DNA of 64,000 nucleotides from Vermamoeba vermiformis (lineage: Eukaryota > Tubulinea > Echinamoebida), in assembly GCA_045837725.1 (NCBI GenBank), contig JBEWZL010000048.1, positions 62,001 to 126,000 of the forward strand, written 5' to 3'. Under the pieces are notes generated by a model that was not told the DNA's origin, did no database searches, and saw only the letters and a list, made by a program, of their open reading frames with translations. Position numbers and translations under genes: made by a program. The first letter of the stretch is position 1. Each line of letters starts with the position of its first letter. Below are positions 23,382-37,800 of this stretch, one piece after another.

Positions 23382-23835
23382 GGTGAGTTATTTCATAATG
23401 TGGTGTGCGTGCGCGTGGAAATAAAAATTTGTGCTGAAAGGCAGTGACACGCCCTAATTTAAATGCTAATTATAGCTGTTGCCTATATATGGAAATCCTC
23501 GGAACAGCGCATCGTATCTTCGCTCGAACATAATAAATCCTAATGTGACATTCTGAACCAGTCCCATGTTGCGATCTGTTTTGGAACGCCGTTACAAACT
23601 TCAGCTGATAAGTTGAAAATGTATGATTACGCTGATTTACATATTCATAGTAATTGATATAATTGTACAGGTACTTCATTATTTCAGAATTTATCGACGG
23701 AGCTATTTTTTTGGTCCGATCCGCCAAAAACTGTATTTTTTTGCCATATTTGGTACACAATTAATATGTTAATAGCCCGAATCTTAAGCAACACTTTAAA
23801 TTATATAGGTCTATACTAACACTATGCTAAATTTA
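23382..23835. other. Intergenic, possible unassigned minus-strand frame
   Basis: About 450 bp. A 96-codon minus-strand frame (23470-23760) has no ATG context, no splice signals at its ends and no recognisable motif, so I treat the stretch as non-coding. Confidence 0.45.
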
Positions 23836-25406
<1,571 letters not shown>

Positions 25407-25565
25407 AGTGTCGCTCTGTAATAAAAATAATAATTATTTCTCTGGTAGCAAATTTTTTCTTTGTCCCGGTCAGTTTTTTGATTTGTTAATCGTTATAGTA
25501 TAACTACCACTATAATTTAAGGTATAATATTTTAGTTTTATCTTGCAAACGAATCCAGCAACAAA
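25407..25565. promoter_or_regulatory. Short divergent promoter between DPM1 and PRMT3
   Basis: Only 159 bp separate the two start codons of these housekeeping genes, which are transcribed away from each other. AT-rich with TATAATTTAAGGTATAAT near 25511-25528. Shared regulation is likely from geometry alone; no specific factor site is recognised. Confidence 0.55.
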
Positions 25566-28095
<2,530 letters not shown>

Positions 28096-28514
28096 ACCCG
28101 ACTGCGATCAAACTAAAGAATATTTTAAAATAAATACTTGCGAATTTTAATAACACGAAGCAGCGTAAATTAATATACGACATTCATAGTACTAGTCTTT
28201 GGCTCGTTAAGGTGGATTTTCAAATAAAAAATTGTAGACTATTACGTTTCTATTGAAAACACCACAAGTGCTGAATATTAACACTTTGAATATTTTATTT
28301 ATACGCGCAATATCATATTGTGACTATGACAGAAGATACGCGCACTAAAATAACGGTGAGTTGGAAGATACTGAATTTATTTTTGTAATTGAATTTTAAT
28401 TAATTATTAACGAATAGCATTGTATAGTTATCTAATTAACTATTGATATCAGGTGTGGTCTCAATTTGACCTCGATCACGTGTTGAGAGGCGACAAGAAT
28501 TTTTCGATCGAGGG
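28096..28514. other. 3' region of PRMT3 and uncertain 5' exon of the next gene
   Basis: About 420 bp. A possible first exon of the next gene begins at ATG 28327 (MTEDTRTKIT) and ends at a GTGAGT donor (28357). A TCAG acceptor at 28453 is followed by VWSQFDLDHVLRGDKNFSIEG, which runs into a TGA that overlaps the ATG at 28515 in another frame. Confidence 0.5.
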
Positions 28515-29849
28515 ATGAAGAGGATCTATTTGGATCACAATAGAGGATTCACTAAGCTATGCAAAATGCTTGAAGCCGATAACGAACATATTCGTACACT
28601 AGATATTGATTTTGATTGGCTCGACGACAAACAAGTCTTGATCCAATTGCTCAAAGTGAGCAAATCCATCGTTAATTTGCATTTAGCAATTTCGACTCAA
28701 ATGACTCCGCAAGATCTGAACGACATTACAGAAGTTATTATGGAGCACAAGACTATTCAGCGATTGACTTTCACCAGAACCAGATTCATTTTTGACACGA
28801 TTACAATTCAAAAATTTGCTGAGCTGCTATTGGCCAGTAAAATACCAGATCACGTGACTTTTGCAATCAAGATCAAAATGGTCAATCCTCAAAGCGAAGA
28901 ACAAGATCCCAGTCCTATCTTTGAAAATTCAGATCTGCCCGTCTTACTGGATCTAGTCGCAGCAACAAAATGCGCTAAATTAGCTATATGGACCTATGGT
29001 GACGAGCTCAACTTGGATACTAAGTTTATATGCGATTATATACTAGCAGGAAAAGTACCAACATTAACAGCGCTGATTATTGACGGTCGAGTGCCTACAT
29101 CCGAACACTGGATCCGACTTTTACACCACACAACCACGCTGAAAACATTTAAAAAAGCTGGCAGTTTATCTCGGAACATCGGAGATTTCGAATCGGAGTA
29201 CTTCCGAGCCCTGGAAAAGTGTCAAGTACGAGTCTTGGGGTTGCCGCAGGTCGAAAAGTTAAAAGACGATAAAAATTTCTACAAATGCTTGTATCAGGCC
29301 CTAAAGAACAACAAATTCGTGGAAAAATTGATTTTGACCCAATGTGACAAGCACTACCATCACGGAGCGTATTTCGAAGCTCTGCTCCACGAAAATGATA
29401 CCATTAATTTTTTAGAAATATTTGTATATGATTATGAACATAACCCTAATATAATCTGGCCTGGCGATTCAGTACCGTTTGGGGCTTCCCTGGTGGATGC
29501 GGTGAAAACGAACCAATCAATAATCGGCATTAATGTTGGCGACGATATTCTTGGCGCGGAAAATTATAATGATCTGGTACAAATAATGCAAAGAAACCAA
29601 AAATTGCAAAATTCAGCCGTTTGGGCAGTCATTGCAATAATTTATAACATGGCACGTGACAAGAATTCTCTGGGAATTATTCCACTGGAGATTTGGTCAA
29701 TAATTTTCTCGTGGATAAGAATCCCTGGCGTGGCACTAAACTTTGCACCAATTTTCCAATCGATCTTTGCAGATCCTACCGTACGAAGAGTAATTCCCAG
29801 AAAGAAATTGCGAGCGTACACCGATCAAATAGAGCGCAAACAGAAATAA
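28515..29849 (+). CDS. LRR-like protein with C-terminal F-box
   Basis: A single open frame of 444 residues. The N-terminal 370 residues form irregular leucine-rich units (IRTLDIDFDWLDDKQVLIQL, KTIQRLTFTRTRFIF, NKFVEKLILTQCDKHYH). Near the C-terminus, GIIPLEIWSIIFSWIRIP matches the first helices of an F-box, followed by a basic tail. F-box at the C-terminus reverses the usual order. The start is uncertain: an upstream spliced frame (from 28327) would read directly into this protein if one base were added near 28513, so the true N-terminus may be about 30 residues longer and the sequence may carry a one-base deletion. A ubiquitin-ligase adaptor role is inferred from the F-box only. Confidence 0.62.
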   Translation: MKRIYLDHNRGFTKLCKMLEADNEHIRTLDIDFDWLDDKQVLIQLLKVSKSIVNLHLAISTQMTPQDLNDITEVIMEHKTIQRLTFTRTRFIFDTITIQKFAELLLASKIPDHVTFAIKIKMVNPQSEEQDPSPIFENSDLPVLLDLVAATKCAKLAIWTYGDELNLDTKFICDYILAGKVPTLTALIIDGRVPTSEHWIRLLHHTTTLKTFKKAGSLSRNIGDFESEYFRALEKCQVRVLGLPQVEKLKDDKNFYKCLYQALKNNKFVEKLILTQCDKHYHHGAYFEALLHENDTINFLEIFVYDYEHNPNIIWPGDSVPFGASLVDAVKTNQSIIGINVGDDILGAENYNDLVQIMQRNQKLQNSAVWAVIAIIYNMARDKNSLGIIPLEIWSIIFSWIRIPGVALNFAPIFQSIFADPTVRRVIPRKKLRAYTDQIERKQK

Positions 29850-30040
29850 TTGTAATAACGATGCAATTTCGTTTGTAAATTAATAAAAATTTTCTCTTTT
29901 CTCACAATTAGTGAAAAACTCTCATTTTTTATGCGTCAGTTTATTAAATTTGTGAGATAAAATATTGTCATTATTATTGATGGTATTACTGTAATAGTCG
30001 TAATGATTGTTATTTTTTATTATTAACACGTGTCACTATG

Positions 30041-32450
30041 TTACATGTCGCCGTCAGTGCTGGACTTCAAATACTTCTTTTGGTAATCACTCAACGACGT
30101 CTGGGCCCAGTCTGGCAATGCACGGCGTTTAACTAGTGAGGTATATATATTAACATTGCTGTATAATAACGGTACTAACTGCTTCCTGGACTTACCTCCG
30201 TCACTAGATCCAGCGGATGTACTAACAGTTGATTTTGTTGTAATCTTCGCACTCGTAGTACTAGTATTGTTATTGCTGCTAGTAGGAGCTATTTTTTTCT
30301 TCTCGTCAACGCCCGTAGAAGGCTTTGGCTTAGTAGTGTTATTATTGGATGTCGCTGCAGGTTGTGGTTTTTTCTGTGGCACTTTCGCCGTTGATTTTTT
30401 CGTTTCTTGTTCGTGATCACTATTATCGCTATTATCGTCATCGCTATGCATCTTATTAGCCTTAATTGTTGATTTTTTGGCCGGTTGAGCGGCAGCTGGT
30501 TTGACCGGTGCCGTTGTATTTGCCTTTTTAGGCAATGCCGCTGATTTAGGGGCTATTTGAGTCCCTGGTTTTGACGGGTGTGAAAATTCCTTGAAATGTT
30601 GCGGATTTTGTCTGTAACAATTTGCTCCGTACTTGCACGGCGGTAGATCCGACTCAGCGTCTTGATCCATTTTATCCTCGTCATCGTTATCATTGTTATT
30701 ATTATCTTCTTCGACTTCCATATTGTCATCGTTATCATTGTGCTTCTTATTTACAATCGCTTCGTTCTCGTTGTCAGATTCTGGGTCGACATCCGCATCC
30801 AGATCCGCTTTTTCTTCATCGCCGTTATCATCATCGTTATTATTAACATTGCTATTGTTTAAGTGCGGATGCGAATATTGCTTAAAGTGCATCGGATTCT
30901 TTTGATAACAGCTCGCGCCATATTTGCACGGCACAAGTCCCGCGTTGCCCTTACTTCCGGCATTTGCAGCACCACTAGAGTTATTTGCAGACGCGGGATT
31001 TTTCTTTGCAGGACTCGTGCCCGGCGACTTCTTACTCTTGGGGGTAATATTAAGGACTTCCTCGACATTAATAGCCTTAATATTTGAGAACAAAATGGGG
31101 TCCTGCAACCGGATCAGAATCCAAAAAAAATATTCTTTTAAAATTGATAAAATTTACCTTATTACAGTCCGCAGGTGACCTCTTAATATGCTTCGCCTTA
31201 TTATCATCGTTGTAATTGTTGATTACATCTTCCCAAGTCACATCCTCTCGCACTCGCATAAACGAAGGAAATCTCGGCACACCATTGTTAGTGACCTCTT
31301 GATATTGAAAAGTGACTACTGAACCGATTGGCGGAGGATGTGTGTGTTCATATTCAGTGAATCCATTGCCTAATGTGAACTGCACTCCATTCGGACTAAA
31401 AAATAAAATTTTCGGGATCAGATCCGGATCCATTCTCCATCAACATTATTGATATTAATATAATATTTTGTATATAGCACGTACAGTTCGCATTCGAGGT
31501 GTCTATGTTTTGGATTTGTATTGCCTTTTCTGTAGCCAGTAACTTTAGCTTCTTCGTCATGAAATAATTTGACCTTCAATAATGTGTCTGAACGACCTCG
31601 CTCGTAAAAAGAGCCAGCTTGACGTAGCATAAGACCTTCGCCTATTAAATCGAATTAATATTAGTGTTTTAAATCAATAGTAACGAAAAAGATATTTCGG
31701 ATTTAGATCCGGGCTTTTACCTCCAGCTTCAAGGACGTCTTTTAAGGTGTCTTTAAGGTGCTTCAATCCAGTGCATTTCTTAACCGCTAATACGGCAATA
31801 TGAGTCGCATTGGCAGGCACGTTTGATTTTAAGTACTGCATCCGCTGTTCAAACGTTCCTTTCACTTTAGGTGCATCAAATACTACGAATTTGAGGTCTT
31901 TCCATTCTTCTTCAACTGGATTCTTAGTCTTTTTAACTATACTCGTTGTTTTTTGAAACAATCCACGACCAGCCCTGTCAAAAAACCAGATCTTATTTCC
32001 CGCCCAAATTTAAATGACAGATCGGACAAGCTGCCAAGCCATAGCACGAATTATATTGATATATTCATTATATATTTAATTAACGAGCTTATTTAATTCT
32101 TAAATGATTTTTAGCGGTTAAGATTTCTGATAAATAAAATAATTCCAATTAACGTTAGAAATTACGCACCATAATTCACCATCTAGGACTATATTAGGAA
32201 ACACTTCAGTAAAAAATGCAGGAGCATTAAATCGATTGCCAGATCGCGAGTAAAAATGTTTGCCGTCAAAATAAGCACGGATGCCATCCTAAAATGTAAA
32301 TAATCAGAATCGTAATTACTATTAATACCCGAATATTCATTTTTAATAATAATTACGCACCAGCTTTTCACTCATCCAGTAACCGGTCGGATCGATGCTC
32401 TCGTCCCATTTCTGGGCTAACATTACTTGCGAAGCCTCTGCTGCACTCAT
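30041..32450 (-). CDS. ATP-dependent DNA ligase fused to two PBZ zinc fingers
   Basis: Seven exons (32450-32361, 32288-32170, 31974-31721, 31641-31485, 31395-31158, 31102-30196, 30132-30041) join in phase to 618 residues. Residues 1-285 are a small ATP-dependent DNA ligase. The nucleotidyl-Lys motif I is EKLDGIRA (Lys29), followed by FYSRSGN, IVLDGELW, EGLMLRQ, DTLLKVKLF and an OB-fold ending PPPIGSVVTFQYQE...GVPRFPSFMRVRED, which resembles compact bacterial/phage-type ligases. The second half is low complexity (Asn, Asp, Ser, Lys) and carries two PBZ fingers, CKYGASCYQKNPMHFKQYSH (345-364) and CKYGANCYRQNPQHFKEFSH (442-461). PBZ fingers bind poly(ADP-ribose). The layout suggests a ligase recruited to PARP-marked strand breaks. 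The C-terminus is RRALPDWAQTSLSDYQKKYL. Confidence 0.9.
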
Positions 32451-32749
32451 ATTCGTTTTAATAAATATAGTTGAATTCGAGTGCTGGTCTCGCGGATTAC
32501 AATAAAAAGGGGTCAGGCTTTTTCGTTAAAAGGTAAATTAATCTTCGATTCTGAGAATTCACTGTCGTTTAACTTGTACTACAACGCAATGATCGATTGG
32601 TTTTATGTGGTAAATATTACTTCATTTCTTTAGTCTTGAAAATATAGATCACATAATGTCTCATAGTCGTTGTACATCCAAAAAAAATTCAACAGGCGGA
32701 GAGATCGAGTTCATAATAAATGATATTTATTGAATTGTTATTTAAATAA

Positions 32750-34676
32750 TTATTGTTCTTCGCCTTCATCACCAACAAGTTCCTCAGGCGGTTCTGGCTC
32801 GACGAAATCTATGGCCCACAACCGTGTCAGTCCTTTTAGATTTTCTTCAATCTCGCGCGCTGCTGGGTCATTATAATCCATATTACTAATCATTAGAACT
32901 TGTAGAGTAGTCAAATGCGACAGATTTTTCCAGCCATGATCCAGGTGAGCGATAGACAAATCCGTTAAATCCGACAAAACTGTCAGTCGCAAGATATTTT
33001 CGTCGTTAAATAAAGTTTGCACTGCCAAACTTGTTAACGTTGTTATTTGTATAATTGTATCGATCCAATCTTCGTCAATATTTCCGCTGCACAGATCCAA
33101 TTTTTTCAACGGCAATTTAGCCAGTTGAGGATGATTATAGCCAGTAAGACGATCGGACTCAAAATATAATTCCGTGAGGTTCGTGAGTTCTCCAAGCACT
33201 CTTAATACTTCAGAACTAATAGGGCCACAAAATGTCAATGATTCTAGATTCGTCAATAATCTGATCTCCTTTGCTGGAATATCATACGCGTCAATCGCTA
33301 ACATTTTTAAGCTATCGAGTCCGTTTAACGGGAATTCTCTAAATAGTGGTGCTTCAGACATGACTGAGAGCTGCGTTAAATTTGAAAATTTAGCCAATAA
33401 CGAGAAATTCGAATAAGACTCCTCGTAATTGCCGTTCTCGTCTGCACTCTCAATGAGATCTATTCTCTTAAGTCCAGTAAGGTGCGTTATAGTGTTAAAA
33501 TTGAATCCATTTTCAAAGCGCAATTTTAAGCGAGTTAATTTTGCCACATCCACTTGCATTTTCATAAATCCATTGCCTTCTGCAGTAACAGCCATTTTTA
33601 GGCATGCCAAATTTGGTAAAGTTAATGAGGATAACCAATCAGACGAATGATACGTTTCTGTATCGATTTGAATCGACAAAACTTGCAGATTCGTTAAAGT
33701 TCCAACGGATCTGAAATATTCTTCTGTAATACTCTTAGCTCTTTTGATATGGAGTGCTGTTAACTTTGTATTATTATGAATGTCTGGATCGATTTTAATT
33801 GCGTCTATTTTCAGCAGTTCTAACGAGGGAACTTTGCTGTAGTTGATCGGATCCGAAATTGCTAGCTTTTCATCGTCAGATAGGCCGTGATATCCTTCTA
33901 CGTAGTCTCTAAGATGTAGCTCTTTCAAATTTGTAAATCTTGCTAAATTGTGGTCGTCATTAATGGTGTCCAAAATAAGTTTTGTTAATCTTGACGGATT
34001 TTAGGATCAAATCCAAAGGAACAACTGTTTCTCCCGACTTCTTAACCGAAAATAGCATTAAATCTTCTATACCAGTATTCGTTTGTAATACTTCCATATG
34101 CTCTTCTGTATTATCAAATACGCTTATTGAGCTCGGGATGTGTTTTGAGATCGACGAAGGCAATGGCGCTGTTACATCGAGGTACTTTAAATTCGTATAA
34201 TATTTCAGTAATTGTTGCCAATCGTCAACTTTAGCGTCTTCTTTGATTTCAGTTATTTTCAACGAGGTCAGATTTGACAATGTTCCGATGTGAGTAAGCA
34301 ATAATTGCTCGCCTAATCGCACGTTCTTCTTAAAATACAAGCCAATAGGCTTATTATACTTTGAAAATCGATTAACGATCTCCGGTAGTGTCTCTGGTCG
34401 GGTGTAATACAACGTGAAATTTGAGTAGTCGATCAGATCGAACCACCTCGTGCATACTGCTCTTGATTGTCGCGTGCTTTTATCGTCCAAGCAAGAGAAT
34501 ATATGTTGCTTGAGGATCTCGGTGGGTAAACCTTCCTACAGCCAGAGCCAGGTCAGATTCGTTAAAAATATTGTCTAACAAATACACTCCAATACTATTT
34601 GCAAAAAATACTATAATATTTATGGTAATTATTAAAATTAAAAGGAGGTTATTTACTTGAAATGCTTTCTTACCAT
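32750..34676 (-). pseudogene. F-box/LRR gene with a one-base frameshift
   Basis: The first exon ends exactly at the start codon (ATG at 34676-34674, then GTAAGA). The second (34535-32750) opens with an F-box, EGLPTEILKQHIFSCLDD ... VCTRWFDLID, followed by about 15 LRR-like units (TLSNLTSLKI, LTNLQVLSIQI, LTNLTELYFES, LTRLWAIDFVEPEP) and an acidic end. Between 34010 and 33970 the frame shifts by one. Reading LDLI, then LNPSRLTKLILDTIND, needs one A fewer in the AAAA run of the CTAAAATCCG string near 34004; as written, the upstream frame ends at GHH-stop. No splice pair explains the shift. Paralogue of the gene at 6979-8497. Either a recent pseudogene, a recoding site or an assembly indel. Confidence 0.7.
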
Positions 34677-34869
34677 TTGGCTGGATCGTGCGTAGTTCTG
34701 TCCTGACGCTCACAAACAGACTAATTTATTATCATGCTGGCCATAAATAAATAATGTTGTTGTTTCGATACGGGACTGTAACACAAAACAAGCCCAATTT
34801 CTTCTTTGGTCCCGTATTGAGGCCACAAAAAGTTTCAGAAACAAAGTTTAATAAGTTAAAAATCTATAT

Positions 34870-37800
34870 TTACAATTCTTCCATTGATTGCATCTCTGCT
34901 GGCACTTCAACTCGTTGTTGTTGTCTCTTTTTACAAACGAGACAGCACAACAGCGCGTAAAATGAGCCTTGATGACGGACTGGACCCATGAATGAGAGCA
35001 GCGCAGAGAAGAAAAACAACGTGAATACGACACTCAAGAAACTGTTGACCGCGATAATAACACCAAAGGTAACAAAGACTAAATGGAAAAAGTCAGATCG
35101 GATCCAAAAAAATCCGTGCGAGCGTCGTAGTTGGTACGTACTTTGTACAGTGCAGAATAACAAGATAAAGACGGCACCCATAGTAGTTAATGAGCCACTC
35201 ACGACTGAGAAGCCCATGCTAGTAAGCGCGTGTCTGAGCTTATTGGAACGTGACTCGGAGTACTTCAAGTTGTAGGTCTCGGCGATGTGAATACAATAAT
35301 CCTGTTCATCACGTGAGAAAATGTTGCTGAGAGTGACTTGCACGTGGTAACTTACGACTGAGAGACCAACGAGGACTGTAATACTGAGTGCTTCAACGAC
35401 ACCGAGGGACCAACCAAAGATCCAGAAACAACCCAGCATGACTGCAATGTTGCCGAGGACCGACACAATGGCGAGAATAGACACAACCAGGTTGCCCGTG
35501 AACACGAGGATAGAGCCGAGAGCAACAATAGCCGAGACTATCAGACCCCATTTAATGCCACTGACAGCTACTACTTCGGTGATCATAATGTCCCATGCAT
35601 GTGTTGTATGGAACGCTTGTGCCTTGGGCGAGAGTTGATTCACTTGAGCGATGAGTTCATTCCATTTCAAGAAATCGTTGTAGTTCTCGAATGACGTGCG
35701 GCCTTTCACAATGGTCTAGAAAAAAAATTAGATCTTGATCTCGTAAGGCACGATCTCCAGCCAAAAATCTGCACGTGCTCTTGGCAAGATTAACAAAATA
35801 GGAAAGAAGAGCAAAAAAGAAATGCCGCGACCCGGGATTGAACCGGGGGCCTCTAGATCTTCAGTCTAACGCTCTCCCAACTGAGCTATCGCGGCTTGTT
35901 TCGTGACCGACCACTCGCCCCAAACGAGCCGGGTCATAACGACCTCTATAATAACCCACTAACGCTGACTTACCGTTTGGAAGTGATATCGGACCCATCT
36001 GATATTGATCTTGTCAGTTCTGTTGTTAATCAGTTCAAAACCAACGTCCCAGAGCCAACTCTGATCCAGTCGTGCCATAGTGCCGATGAACTGCGCAGAC
36101 AACAAGTAGAAATTGCCTTTGTTCAAGACTGGGAATGACATTCTCTTCTTTATCAGCCACTCTTTGAAGTTCTGTGACAAGGGTTAGTTTCAAATAAAGA
36201 AATTTCTAAGTAACGTACCTGCATGTAACAACGAGTCTTGCCAGGCTGCACGAGCTCAGAATTGTTTGAGATCATGATGCACGCTGACAGTAATGCTCGC
36301 TGAACTTCCGGATCTGCAACCTCAAAATCGGGATCGTAGATAACGTTTCCTGATTTTTCCTAATTTGGCAATAATAGTTAGCCACGCACGCTACATTGTA
36401 ACCAATCCTTACTTGGAAGATGTTGTTGGGATCAAAGCCAGTCGCGTCCAAGCCCTTAATACCGAACACAACATCGATTTCTTCGAAGTTGACTTGGTTC
36501 TTGTAGCACTCGTTGTTGCCTCCGCAGACACCACATTGATCGAACTTGGTAGCTGTAACATGAAGACGTCAGTCTCATACTATTATTATAATATCAAGGC
36601 CGTACTTGAATAAGGCACGTGATCGCAGCCACCGCAAGTCGTGTTGTCACCACCGCAGACACCACATCCGTCGATTGTTTTGTTCGAGTACAAAATGCCG
36701 TCACAACCACGACATGAAGTGCTATCACCACCACAGACACCGCAAGCGTCCAATTTCTTGCCTGAGTTTGGTTTACCATCACAACCCAAGCACGCGTTGG
36801 CGCCACCGCAAACACCGCACAAATCAAGTGTTTTGTTGGAATTTTTGACACCGTCACAGCCTGTCAAACGGTTAATTATTGTAGAAATCAAAAGGTCTAT
36901 TCGAGACGTACCCAAACAATCATTCTTGCCACCGCACACGCCACACTGGTCAACTTTCTTGCCCGAGTTAGGCACGCCATCGCAACCAGCGCAAGAGCTG
37001 CCGTCGCCAGCACAGACGCCACAAGCGTCCAATTTCTTGCCTGAGTAAGGAACGCCATCACAACCAGCACACGAAGTGCCATTGCCACCGCAGACGCCAC
37101 AAGGATCATAGCCTTGAGGACATCCGCTGATTGGAGCAGCAACAGGCGGGTTAGGATTGGACACTGGTGCTGAAACGGGTACAGTGACTGGAGGACGCGG
37201 AGCCAATGGTGCTTTGACAGGAGGGGAGACAGGGGTTGGTGTTGTGGCTACAGGCGGAGAAACAGGTGTTGGAGGTTTGACGGGCGGAGGGCTCGGTGTC
37301 TGTTGTACAGGAGGATTGGTGCACGATGAGCCGTCACCGCCACAAACACCGCAAGTGTCGTACTTCTTGCCAGAGTTAGGCACGCCATCACAACCAGCAC
37401 ATGAACTGCCGTCACCACCGCAGACGCCACAAGCGTCCAATTTCTTGCCGGACTTGGGCACACCGTCACATCCAGCGCACGTGCTGCCATCGCCACCGCA
37501 AACACCGCAAGCGTCACGTGTCTTGTTTGACCATGGGATCCAATCACAGCCAGCACAAGTCGAGTTCGTGCCGCCACAGACACCACAAGCGTCCAGTCGT
37601 TTGTTAGAACCAGGCACGCCATCACAGCTGACGCAAGAAGTGCCGTTACCACCACAAACACCGCACTTGTCGCGGAACAGGAAGGCCGCGCAACTTCGCG
37701 GGATTTTGCCCGTGCAATCACGACACGTGTCACAATTGCCGTTACAAACACCACAAATATCTTTTGTGGCCCCTGAGTTCAGCACACCGTCACAGCCGTA

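Noticed and set aside
30156-30905. Hydrophobic plus-strand frames (LLLLLV, IVIIVIIII) opposite the ligase linker
   Set aside because: They mirror Asn/Asp/Lys repeats of the minus-strand gene; not membrane proteins.
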